Shown here: positions 14,289 to 20,165 of the stretch, piece by piece
Layout of the letters: every line of letters begins with the position of its first letter
Numbering within the stretch: the first letter of the stretch is position 1
DNA from: a virus
Strand: one strand, 5' to 3'
IMG/VR virus record: IMGVR_UViG_3300044637_000133
Coordinates: 1 to 30,255 of that record
DNA length: 30,255 nucleotides
Notes under the pieces: generated by a model
Seen by the model: the letters and a program-made list of their open reading frames with translations, nothing else
The model's database searches: none
Told to the model about the DNA's origin: nothing
Program-made: the position numbers and the translations under genes

Positions 14289-14800
14289 AGAGCGTTAAGA
14301 ATATCAATTTGACCATCAGTTAACGAGAATGATGCTTCGAGCTTTTCACGAGTGTATTGTCCGTTTGAAATGGAAGTTACCGCTGCTTGAAATCTCTTAG
14401 CGTCAATGGCGGGAAGTTTCTTTACTTGTTCTCCACTTGCATCCGTGTCTTTGTCCGTTACTAATCCTAATGCAGAGCTGAGTGCATATCTACGGTAGTA
14501 AGTAACTCCTGAACCAAAAGATTGATAGTCGTTCATACCTTTCAACTGAACGTAAGGAATTGCACATTCCGATTCAATAAACTCTCCGCTCTCGTGAAAG
14601 ATTGTAGTCTTTAGGCAGTTTTGCCCATCTACTAATGTGAGTTGCTGAGTGAATCCAAGTCCGTGTTTTTTTAAGATTGGATTGATTACACTCAAGATTT
14701 TAGGTAAGTCAGAGTAAGAATAACCGTAACCTTGTGTTGCCTTGTGTATTACAGGCACTTCTTGTTGGAACGAAGCCAACGATTTAAATAAATTCTTCAT
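14285..14800 (-). CDS. erf: ERF-family single-strand annealing protein
   Basis: The 171-residue product (start MKNLFKSLASFQQEVPVIHK) has the ERF signature: YGYSYSDLPKILSVINPILKK trimmed here to its core YSYSDLPKILSVINPIL, then a GSGVTYYRRYALSSALGL segment with YYRRYALSSALG near residue 100 and TDKDTDA after it. ERF proteins anneal complementary single strands in phage recombination. The ATG at 14800 is chosen over 14824 because the promoter at 14822-14851 would start RNA near 14815. The paired exonuclease follows immediately. Confidence 0.9.
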   Translation of the reverse strand: MKNLFKSLASFQQEVPVIHKATQGYGYSYSDLPKILSVINPILKKHGLGFTQQLTLVDGQNCLKTTIFHESGEFIESECAIPYVQLKGMNDYQSFGSGVTYYRRYALSSALGLVTDKDTDASGEQVKKLPAIDAKRFQAAVTSISNGQYTREKLEASFSLTDGQIDILNAL

Positions 14801-14821
14801 AGCGTGTAATATTAATTTAGA

Positions 14822-14851
14822 CAAATATAGCTTATATTTTTATATAAACAA
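14822..14851 (-). promoter_or_regulatory. Promoter of the recombination operon
   Basis: On the minus strand TTG (14851-14849), 19 bases, then TATATTTG (14829-14822). RNA should begin near 14815, ahead of the ATG at 14800. This is an internal promoter within the early block; no terminator is seen between it and the gene ending at 14860. Confidence 0.8.
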
Positions 14852-14859
14852 TATCTAAG

Positions 14860-15213
14860 TTAAATATTTTTTATCAAATCTTCCATCGGAAGCAGGATTC
14901 CCTTACTTGTGTTAGAATCTCCACCTAAAATATCTCGTGAAGTGCCTACATATTTTCTGCACATTTGCTTTAATTCACTTGTTTCAATCAAAATACTTCG
15001 TGTTTTACTAAACCAATACACCCACCATTTTGCCTCAGTTGTACTGATTCCACTTTTCTTGCCTCTGCTTTCGTATTCTACAAATAGATTGCCCGTCTCA
15101 TAGCACTTAAAATCACGTTTTACTTCGATTGTAGACTCTATCACCTCACTTAATAGGGTTTCATACTCCTGACCAATTTTAAGGTCATAACGGAAGTCAC
15201 TATTATATTCCAT
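14860..15213 (-). CDS. Probable PD-(D/E)XK-type nuclease
   Basis: The 117-residue product has STIEVKRDFKCYETGNLFVE followed by YESRGKKSGISTTEAKWWVY. The E-V-K-x-D core (residues 30-34), a following glutamate strand and the SGI.T..A.WWV segment fit small phage PD-(D/E)XK nucleases, some of which are Holliday-junction or structure-specific enzymes. It follows the NinG-like gene with an 11-base overlap, consistent with a recombination role. The assignment rests on motif pattern only. Confidence 0.6.
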   Translation of the reverse strand: MEYNSDFRYDLKIGQEYETLLSEVIESTIEVKRDFKCYETGNLFVEYESRGKKSGISTTEAKWWVYWFSKTRSILIETSELKQMCRKYVGTSRDILGGDSNTSKGILLPMEDLIKNI

Positions 15214-15724
15214 CTTTTATCTTTTGTTTGTAGGTTTTGATTATTTCTTGCAGCTCATCTGCTGAATACTTACGTGTTTGATGTGCTTTTTCGTGTAATT
15301 GTAGCAATCTTTCAGCTCCAATACGCTTTTCTATGCCTATTTGATAGTTCAGCAGGTTTCCGTGTTTGAATTGGTTACAGGTTACGCATTGAGCGTGTAC
15401 ATTATCTTCATCAAAAGTTACTGCTTTATGACCTCCTGAGCTAAAATAGTGCCCTGCGTCATACTTTGAGCCTAACTTTGATTCGCAACTTACGCACGGT
15501 TTGTGCTTATCTCGCAATCGGATGTACTGATTGAATACCTTTTGAGCTTCTTTCATCCAATCTGAAGTAGTTTTAAGCTCGTTTTTCATACGAACCTTAG
15601 TCTGCTTCCACATTTTCTCTTTTGTCTCTGCTACAAAGGCTCTGATGCATTCGTCTTTTAGGCAGTATTTATGGTTGAAGCGTATTGGCTCGAACTTGTC
15701 TTTGCAGTTTTTACAACGTGGCAT
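15203..15724 (-). CDS. ninG: NinG-like recombination protein
   Basis: The 173-residue protein has a zinc-finger start MPRCKNCKDKF...YCLKDEC (C4, C7, C21, C26), a helical middle, then an HNH-like domain CVSCESKLGSKYDAGHYFSS (C77, C80, H92) and NVHAQCVTCNQFKHGN (C113, C116, H121). This is the layout of lambda NinG (Rap), a Holliday-junction-directed endonuclease in phage recombination. The length is near that family's usual value. It lies between the 85-residue gene (1-base overlap) and the PD-(D/E)XK candidate. Confidence 0.88.
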   Translation of the reverse strand: MPRCKNCKDKFEPIRFNHKYCLKDECIRAFVAETKEKMWKQTKVRMKNELKTTSDWMKEAQKVFNQYIRLRDKHKPCVSCESKLGSKYDAGHYFSSGGHKAVTFDEDNVHAQCVTCNQFKHGNLLNYQIGIEKRIGAERLLQLHEKAHQTRKYSADELQEIIKTYKQKIKDGI

Positions 15725-15981
15725 CAGAGAGTTATTGATTCCTCAATCCATTGACGAAAAGCAATCTGCAAATCTACTTGCTCTTTCCATACTTGCTCGG
15801 CGTGTGCTTCGTCTATTCGTAAAACTGAACGGTCAGTCTTGTGAATTTCTTGTAGTAGCATATTCGCTTTGTTTTTTAGTCCTTGTCTGAACACGGATTG
15901 GTCATTAAGGTCTTCGATGAAGTCTCCTAATACAGGTAGGAAAGCGGCTAATGAAATCAATTTTTGTTCTTTTGTAATCAT
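15724..15981 (-). CDS. Small helical early protein, unknown
   Basis: The 85-residue product opens MITKEQKLISLAAFLPVLGD and is helical throughout, with AHAEQVWKEQVDLQIAFRQW near the end; no membrane segment is likely. It sits between a coiled-coil protein (5-base gap) and the NinG-like gene (1-base overlap) in the replication-recombination block. No family is recognised. Confidence 0.65.
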   Translation of the reverse strand: MITKEQKLISLAAFLPVLGDFIEDLNDQSVFRQGLKNKANMLLQEIHKTDRSVLRIDEAHAEQVWKEQVDLQIAFRQWIEESITL

Positions 15982-15986
15982 AATTT

Positions 15987-16289
15987 TTAGATTTGGTTTT
16001 CGATTTTGTTAAACTTTATTTGGTTTTCTAATTCTAATACTTTTTCTTGGAGCTTTATGTTTCGTCTTGCTAACTCCGTGTTTTCTCTGCTTATTGCTAA
16101 GATGTGGTCACTTAGGTCAGTAAATGCTTGATAGGCTTCGAGTAGTTCTAATTCGCTTTGCTTTGCACCATCTATGTATGGCTTTGCGTTTGGTTTGTCT
16201 TTTTGTATTTGCTCTCTTGCTAATCTTATTCGTGTTCTGATAGATTCGAGGTTAGCTTTGGTCTTTATGACTAGTAAGTATAAGTCCAT
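15987..16289 (-). CDS. Coiled-coil early protein
   Basis: The 100-residue product is one long charged helix; the last 40 residues (ENTELARRNIKLQEKVLELE) have a strong leucine heptad pattern, and the end of the protein is rich in asparagine and isoleucine. It starts on the last base of the ATPase gene. A partner of the replication ATPase is possible from position only. Confidence 0.65.
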   Translation of the reverse strand: MDLYLLVIKTKANLESIRTRIRLAREQIQKDKPNAKPYIDGAKQSELELLEAYQAFTDLSDHILAISRENTELARRNIKLQEKVLELENQIKFNKIENQI

Positions 16290-17209
16290 TAGAAAGGCGT
16301 TTGGTTTGTAAATCTACTGAAATTATTTTCGTCTATCGTCTTTTGGACTTCTTGAGGTCGGTGTTTAGCTAACGGGTCAACTCCATTTATTGCAAATCCG
16401 ATTCCGTTATTGAAATCGCAAACAACAGGATAATCTATTGGCGTATGCTTTCCGCCTGTTTCCATATCTTTGACTTTTTCTACTTGCACCCAAGTCTTGT
16501 ATTTGTGCTCAGGATGCTTAATTAATCGGTGAATTACAATCATATCGTCACATCGGTTTAAGAAAGCCTTACCGCCCTCAATATGGTCTTTAAGAGGAGC
16601 TTTAAGATGTCCTTTAAGTTCTCCGTCAGGATATAAGTTTGCGTTTCTACCTGATTCAGTATTTGGATGCGTATTTATGTATATAGTCATTCCCGTTTGA
16701 TTGGCAAATTGTCTTGCTCGGTTCATAAATTCATAGTTACCGGAAAAGCTCATCTCTCTATCGAGTCCTGTAAATGGGTCAATCAATCCAACGTCAGCTC
16801 CACTTTCTTTGAACAATGCTAATATCTCGTCAGGTTTGTAAAGTTTTGAGTTATCTATGAACACAAATGACTGCTCTAAAAACGCTAAATCTCCGCTAAT
16901 TTCTCTATGGCTTAATTTACTGAAGTGCTTACCTCTATACATTTGAATCATATCACGTAAGATTTGACCTTTCTGATTCTCTCCTGACCAAATGCAAAAT
17001 GTTAGATTGTGTTTAAGAGCTAAGGTTAGAAAGTACCAATTTATCCAATATGTCTTACCAACGTTATCGTGGCCTAAAATGATGTTTAGTTGCTTAGGTT
17101 TGAATTTTAAATGCTCATCAAGGAAGCAGTCAAGTCCAAGACCTTGTTTTATCTTACCGTCTTTTACATCAAGTAGGTACTGAAGTGAATCTCCTTGTTT
17201 GAGTAGCAT
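16289..17209 (-). CDS. RecA/DnaB-like replication ATPase
   Basis: The 306-residue protein has Walker A GHDNVGKT (46-53), a strand FCIWSGENQKGQILRDMIQM with the glutamate typical of RepA/DnaB-type ATPases (E77), and Walker B ADVGLIDPF (D144). Later come INTHPNTE and DMIVIHRL. This is the AAA_25/RepA-like helicase group used as the replicative helicase in phages and plasmids. It follows the replisome-organiser gene by one base, the usual initiator-helicase pair. The N-terminal DnaB domain is absent. Confidence 0.8.
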   Translation of the reverse strand: MLLKQGDSLQYLLDVKDGKIKQGLGLDCFLDEHLKFKPKQLNIILGHDNVGKTYWINWYFLTLALKHNLTFCIWSGENQKGQILRDMIQMYRGKHFSKLSHREISGDLAFLEQSFVFIDNSKLYKPDEILALFKESGADVGLIDPFTGLDREMSFSGNYEFMNRARQFANQTGMTIYINTHPNTESGRNANLYPDGELKGHLKAPLKDHIEGGKAFLNRCDDMIVIHRLIKHPEHKYKTWVQVEKVKDMETGGKHTPIDYPVVCDFNNGIGFAINGVDPLAKHRPQEVQKTIDENNFSRFTNQTPF

Positions 17210-17210
17210 A

Positions 17211-17837
17211 TCAATATTTATTTAAGTGGGCTAATATACTATCACTTTCGCTAACTATGGTACGGTCTGCGTATTTATCTATCGTCTCAGCTCTACTAAA
17301 GAACTCAGGAGTGCAATACTGGTAGTTGTTATCCTTATGGTATTGGTTCTCTTTGCAGTTTTTGATTGCGTTGATAATGTCTTCTTTCTTGTATCCGTCT
17401 TTAAGTAGTTTCTTGTAAGCTCGTTTTACCTTGTCAGTAATCACTTTAAAGCTCCTACCAAATGTCTTATTCACGAAGTCAAGCAACGCTTGATAATCTA
17501 TATTATATATATCATTATCACTATCACTTACACTATCGGCATTTTTGGTATTGTTTGGTACTTTTGGTATGCGGTCGGATGCGGTCGCATTCCATCGCTT
17601 CTTTGCGTTCTCACTATTACGCTCTCGGATACTTTCGTACTTAATCAAATCACGCTTTAAACTCTGCTTAATTGGTTCAAACGCAATCTCAACTAACGCA
17701 TTCTCAGGAGTTGGGTCTTGGTCGTTTACGTACTTGAGTAGGTGTTTAAATAATTTACCTGCTTGAACATCGTCAAGTTTTTCTACCGTGTGAATAATAT
17801 CACAATAGAGTAGAAATGAATTTTTTTCTTTTGCCAT
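17211..17837 (-). CDS. Replication initiator / replisome organiser with DUF6291 domain
   Basis: I start at the ATG at 17837 (208 residues, MAKEKNSFLLYCDIIHTVEK); the longer GTG start at 17885 lies in a dyad element. The first 90 residues match the DUF6291 pattern (SFLLYCD...L.D..AG.LFKHLLKYVND...EIAFEPIKQSLKRDLIKYE). Residues about 120-190 resemble the conserved phage C-terminal domain of replisome organisers (ALLDFVNKTFGRSFKVITDK, then ENQYHKDNNYQYCTPEFFSR). Such proteins bind the origin and load the helicase, encoded next. Confidence 0.75.
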   Translation of the reverse strand: MAKEKNSFLLYCDIIHTVEKLDDVQAGKLFKHLLKYVNDQDPTPENALVEIAFEPIKQSLKRDLIKYESIRERNSENAKKRWNATASDRIPKVPNNTKNADSVSDSDNDIYNIDYQALLDFVNKTFGRSFKVITDKVKRAYKKLLKDGYKKEDIINAIKNCKENQYHKDNNYQYCTPEFFSRAETIDKYADRTIVSESDSILAHLNKY

Positions 17838-17969
17838 CGCAATTAGTTGGTAATAAAAAACCCCTGCAAATCCATCGGCTCTCACTTCGACTTCATTACA
17901 AGGGTCAATAATTCCTTTAGGTTCTATGGTGTGAGAGGCGAACCGTGTACAAGTATAACGATTATTCTA
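17838..17969 (-). other. Intergenic element with a long dyad before the initiator gene
   Basis: No ATG-started gene is present in this 132-base gap. It holds CTCTCAC (17879-17885) and GTGAGAG (17931-17937), a perfect 7-bp inverted repeat extended by TCG/CGA across one mismatch (17875-17941), with a 45-base loop, and a T6 run after it on the minus strand. The minus-strand frame joined to the initiator is also open back to a stop near 17965, without ATG. It may be an RNA leader, a regulatory site or part of the origin. Confidence 0.5.
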
Positions 17970-18371
17970 TCATTTAGTTGCTTTTGTTGAAAACTCTCCG
18001 TTTTTTATTTGCTCTTGAAGATGACATAGCTCAAAGTAGTTTTGGCATTTTAAGACTGACTCTTCGATTTTACTCAGCTTAGAAATAGACGGAGTAACGT
18101 ACAAGAAATCTTCAAACTCTACTACATAGGATGAAACGTAGTCTAAGAATACTAAATCGTTTTTGATGCTATTGTATAAATTCAATCCGTTTATGATTGT
18201 AGCGTGACTTCTATTGAATAGTTCACCAGTCTTTGTCAAGGAGTATCCGTGTTTCTGCATCAAGTGGTAAACAAAAGCTCTCTGATAAACCATCTGCTGA
18301 GCTCTGCAACTTGTATCAAGCTCATCTCTCTTGATTACGTCTTTTACTTTTTCTAATAATTCCTTTCTCAT
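17970..18371 (-). CDS. DnaA domain IV-like DNA-binding protein
   Basis: The 133-residue product has an N-terminal helix and then a section (residues about 22-70) resembling the DNA-binding domain IV of DnaA: ARQQMVYQRA-like SCRAQQMVYQRAFVYHLMQ, GYSLTKTGELFNRSHATIIN. The LFNRSHATIINGL part corresponds to the F.gRdHsTV signature that reads DnaA boxes. It lacks the AAA+ part of DnaA. It is placed just before the initiator and helicase genes, so a role in origin recognition or regulation of initiation is likely. Confidence 0.7.
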   Translation of the reverse strand: MRKELLEKVKDVIKRDELDTSCRAQQMVYQRAFVYHLMQKHGYSLTKTGELFNRSHATIINGLNLYNSIKNDLVFLDYVSSYVVEFEDFLYVTPSISKLSKIEESVLKCQNYFELCHLQEQIKNGEFSTKATK

Positions 18372-18514
18372 TGTGGCGTTATTTTAAATTTTCCGTCATT
18401 AAATCTTCCTGTCTCAATCAAGTCCATCTTTTTCCAATAGCATAGACTCTTTGATGTGAATATCCACTCTTGTACCGTGACAAGTCCTACGTGGTAACTT
18501 AGTTTAAATCTCAT
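18368..18514 (-). CDS. 48-residue early protein, unknown
   Basis: The ATG at 18514 overlaps the upstream TGA and its own TGA overlaps the next ATG at 18371, both as ATGA. The product opens MRFKLSYHVGLVTVQEWIFT and ends with a basic stretch (ETGRFNDGKFKITPQ). No membrane segment. Double coupling strongly supports a translated gene; no family is recognised. Confidence 0.65.
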   Translation of the reverse strand: MRFKLSYHVGLVTVQEWIFTSKSLCYWKKMDLIETGRFNDGKFKITPQ

Positions 18515-18888
18515 ATTTCAAATTTTTTAAAAAATGAATTTATATTTTCTACTTCTAAATCATACAATCTTTTTGCCTGAGTTAATCTCGATGATTTGGC
18601 CTCTTCAATTGTATTAAATATTTTATCGCAGATTAAATCTCTATACTTATCATCCTCATCAATGGCCATTTCTCTTGGTATCTCAACCTTATAAACAAAC
18701 TCAGGATTCTGAAAGTCATCATCCAATGTTACACCTCTTATAGTAGCTCTGAAAATACAATCATCTCCATATCCAATGAATACAGAATCTCCTATATTAA
18801 ATCTCTTAGCATTCCTAAGGAGACCTTGATATTTTTGTTGAATAGAATAATTCTGAAATGTTGTCTTATAAATATTTGTTATTATCAT
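18511..18888 (-). CDS. Early protein with a small beta domain, unknown
   Basis: The 125-residue product opens MIITNIYKTTFQNYSIQQKY. The middle (RFNIGDSVFIGYGDDCIFRA) looks like a small beta-barrel, and the C-terminal third is helical and charged (EEAKSSRLTQAKRLYDLEVE). Both ends are ATGA-coupled to neighbours. No known family is recognised. Confidence 0.65.
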   Translation of the reverse strand: MIITNIYKTTFQNYSIQQKYQGLLRNAKRFNIGDSVFIGYGDDCIFRATIRGVTLDDDFQNPEFVYKVEIPREMAIDEDDKYRDLICDKIFNTIEEAKSSRLTQAKRLYDLEVENINSFFKKFEI

Positions 18889-19103
18889 ATCTCTTCAATT
18901 GCTTGTTTTGCTTCCTTTAATAGTTCAACTGTTTTTTCAAATCCAATAATTTCAGAAACCTTCCCAATAAATAATTGTCTTTCAAGTTTATTTTTGGTTT
19001 CCATTTTAAGAGCTTCTTTAATACATTTCTCAAAACCTGCTCTTGTTACTCCGTTATGGTTTTCGAGTTGCTCTACTAACCATTGTACTGCAGTTTGTTT
19101 CAT
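18885..19103 (-). CDS. MKTAVEWL-family small protein, distant copy
   Basis: The 72-residue product opens MKQTAVQWLVEQLENHNGVT and is helical, ending KTVELLKEAKQAIEEI. It shares the opening and length of the proteins at 12945-13157 and 13154-13339 but is more divergent, suggesting an older duplication or separate gain. It is ATGA-coupled to both neighbours. Confidence 0.65.
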   Translation of the reverse strand: MKQTAVQWLVEQLENHNGVTRAGFEKCIKEALKMETKNKLERQLFIGKVSEIIGFEKTVELLKEAKQAIEEI

Positions 19104-19192
19104 AGCTCTTGCATTTTAATTTCACAAATTCGGTTATAAAGGTCAAAGTTGAAGTTTGTCCAATAGCGTTTCAACTGATAGTCTCTAAACAA
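19100..19192 (-). CDS. Possible 30-residue gene with TTG start
   Basis: A frame ending at 19100 overlaps the next ATG (19103) as ATGA, which argues for a translated gene here. From a TTG at 19192, overlapping the previous stop by 8 bases, it would encode a peptide opening MFRDYQLKRYWTNFNFDLYN and ending ICEIKMQEL. The frame is open further up to an ATG at 19363 (87 residues), but that would overlap the convincing upstream gene by 179 bases. The start is therefore uncertain. Confidence 0.4.
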   Translation of the reverse strand: MFRDYQLKRYWTNFNFDLYNRICEIKMQEL

Positions 19193-19496
19193 ACCAAGAC
19201 TCCTCTTCGTCAAAATGTTCGTAGTTGGTACATTCTGAAGCGAACTCGTGAAATTGTCCATCTCTTGCTGCGTTAAGAAGTTCTGATATTGCATCTTCTG
19301 CTTCTCTGATGGTAATTTTTTCACTCCATCTTGTAAATTCGATTTTAAACTCATCTCTTTCATTTATTTTGTCATAGTTATACATTAGTTCAACCATACC
19401 TATATGCTCGTCGTCCCAAGCGCGGTAAATATTGACGTCCATTAGTCGCTGATAGCTACTGCTGTCGCCTTGTTCGAAGTAAAATTTATTTGCCAT
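19185..19496 (-). CDS. Acidic early protein, unknown
   Basis: I use the ATG at 19496 (103 residues, MANKFYFEQGDSSSYQRLMD), which overlaps the end of the previous gene by 11 bases, over the ATG at 19523. The protein is acidic, with helices (IREAEDAISELLNAARDGQF) and an aromatic, acidic C-terminus (NYEHFDEEESWFV). Acidic early proteins can mimic DNA, but nothing specific supports that here. Confidence 0.65.
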   Translation of the reverse strand: MANKFYFEQGDSSSYQRLMDVNIYRAWDDEHIGMVELMYNYDKINERDEFKIEFTRWSEKITIREAEDAISELLNAARDGQFHEFASECTNYEHFDEEESWFV

Positions 19497-19734
19497 ATTT
19501 TCTGTTATAAACTCCTTGTGCATACTTGGCCCAGTCGCCTTTTAATTCGTAAGTCTGTTTTTTAATTTGGGTATTTTCCGTCATTACGTCCAGAACTGGG
19601 GGTGTATTGGTGGAACAAAGCCACACAATAACGGACGCAATAGGTAAAAAGAAAATTACAATGTGCTTGAAAAAGTCCTTGTCCTCTTGTTCGAGTTCGT
19701 GCCATTCGGCTCTTAAATTGTTAAGCGTTTTCAT
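19486..19734 (-). CDS. Early single-pass membrane protein
   Basis: The 82-residue product has a charged N-terminus (MKTLNNLRAEWHELEQEDKD), one transmembrane segment (HIVIFFLPIASVIVWLCST, about 24-42) and a soluble C-terminal part ending QGVYNRKYGK. It is the second gene of the early operon. Superinfection exclusion or a membrane accessory role are possibilities only by analogy. Confidence 0.65.
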   Translation of the reverse strand: MKTLNNLRAEWHELEQEDKDFFKHIVIFFLPIASVIVWLCSTNTPPVLDVMTENTQIKKQTYELKGDWAKYAQGVYNRKYGK

Positions 19735-19894
19735 CTTCGATTTTTTGTAAAAGTGTTAATACTGCATTCCATTGTTGAGCTGCTACTCGTGTACTCTTGT
19801 CGTTTACTCCGTATGTTTCTCGCAGTTCAGCAAACTCATTATAAAGCTCTGTCTCCTCAGCTTTAATAATCTCTAAAATTCTCTCTTTTGTCAT
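19721..19894 (-). CDS. First gene of the early operon, 57 residues
   Basis: The ATG at 19894 is the first start after the strong promoter (predicted RNA start near 19910). The product opens MTKERILEIIKAEETELYNE, is helical and acidic, and contains TRVAAQQWNAVLTLLQKIED. It overlaps the next gene's start by 14 bases. No family is recognised. Being first to be transcribed, it is a candidate host-takeover protein. Confidence 0.65.
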   Translation of the reverse strand: MTKERILEIIKAEETELYNEFAELRETYGVNDKSTRVAAQQWNAVLTLLQKIEDENA

Positions 19895-19917
19895 AGTGTT
19901 TGTTTAAATGTTATATG

Positions 19918-19947
19918 CAAATATAGATACTTATTCGTAATTATCAA
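19918..19947 (-). promoter_or_regulatory. Main early promoter
   Basis: On the minus strand TTG (19947-19945), 19 bases, TATATTTG (19925-19918). RNA should start near 19910, 16 bases before the first ATG. It is identical in both boxes and spacing to the promoters at 11787-11816 and 14822-14851 and fits the Bacteroidota housekeeping consensus, so it should be read by host polymerase at once after infection. Confidence 0.85.
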
Positions 19948-20004
19948 CAAAAGGTTGCAAATTTTTTAAATTTTTTTTTGAGGTATGTATAAAAAGATGG
20001 AAAA

Positions 20005-20034
20005 TCTATACACGAAAGGCTTATAGTGTATAGA
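20005..20034. promoter_or_regulatory. 9-bp perfect inverted repeat upstream of the early promoter
   Basis: TCTATACAC (20005-20013) and GTGTATAGA (20026-20034) form a perfect 9-bp dyad with a 12-base loop. On the minus strand it is followed by TTTTCC, so it could be a weak terminator protecting the early promoter; on DNA it could be an operator or origin site. It lies about 60 bases upstream of the early promoter. Confidence 0.6.
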
Positions 20035-20055
20035 AAAAATGAAATTTTATACGTA

Positions 20056-20110
20056 ATAAGATATAAAAAACGCTAAATCGGCAAATTTATATGTTATAAG
20101 ATATAAAAAA
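20056..20110. repeat. Two 15-bp direct repeats, 40 bp apart
   Basis: ataagatataaaaaa occurs at 20056-20070 and again at 20096-20110, exactly 40 bases later. The second copy overlaps the T tract of the late terminator. A related gtataaaaagat lies near 19987. Together with the dyad at 20005-20034 and the very AT-rich sequence this gap (19948-20103) could hold a replication origin or regulatory array; it contains no gene. Confidence 0.6.
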
Positions 20111-20129
20111 GCCCCCAATTAAGGAGGCT
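20104..20129 (-). terminator. Terminator ending the late/lysis operon
   Basis: On the minus strand AGCCTCC (20129-20123) pairs with GGGGGCT (20116-20110), including one G-T pair, across a 6-base loop, followed by TTTTTTAT. It lies 37 bases past the metallophosphoesterase stop and separates late transcripts from the early promoter. Confidence 0.85.
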
Positions 20130-20165
20130 CTTACGCTATGAGTAGAGGTTAGGTGAGCAAATATA

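Noticed and set aside
14800-14824. Upstream ATG of the ERF gene
   Set aside because: It overlaps the -7 box of the promoter, so it would not be in the mRNA, and ERF homology begins after 14800.
17837-17885. GTG start giving a 16-residue longer initiator protein
   Set aside because: The start lies inside the inverted repeat, and the DUF6291-type domain begins at the ATG at 17837.
20158-20165. A TATATTTG box on the minus strand
   Set aside because: No TTG at the 19-base spacing (nearest gives 15), and only the late terminator lies downstream, so there is nothing to transcribe.
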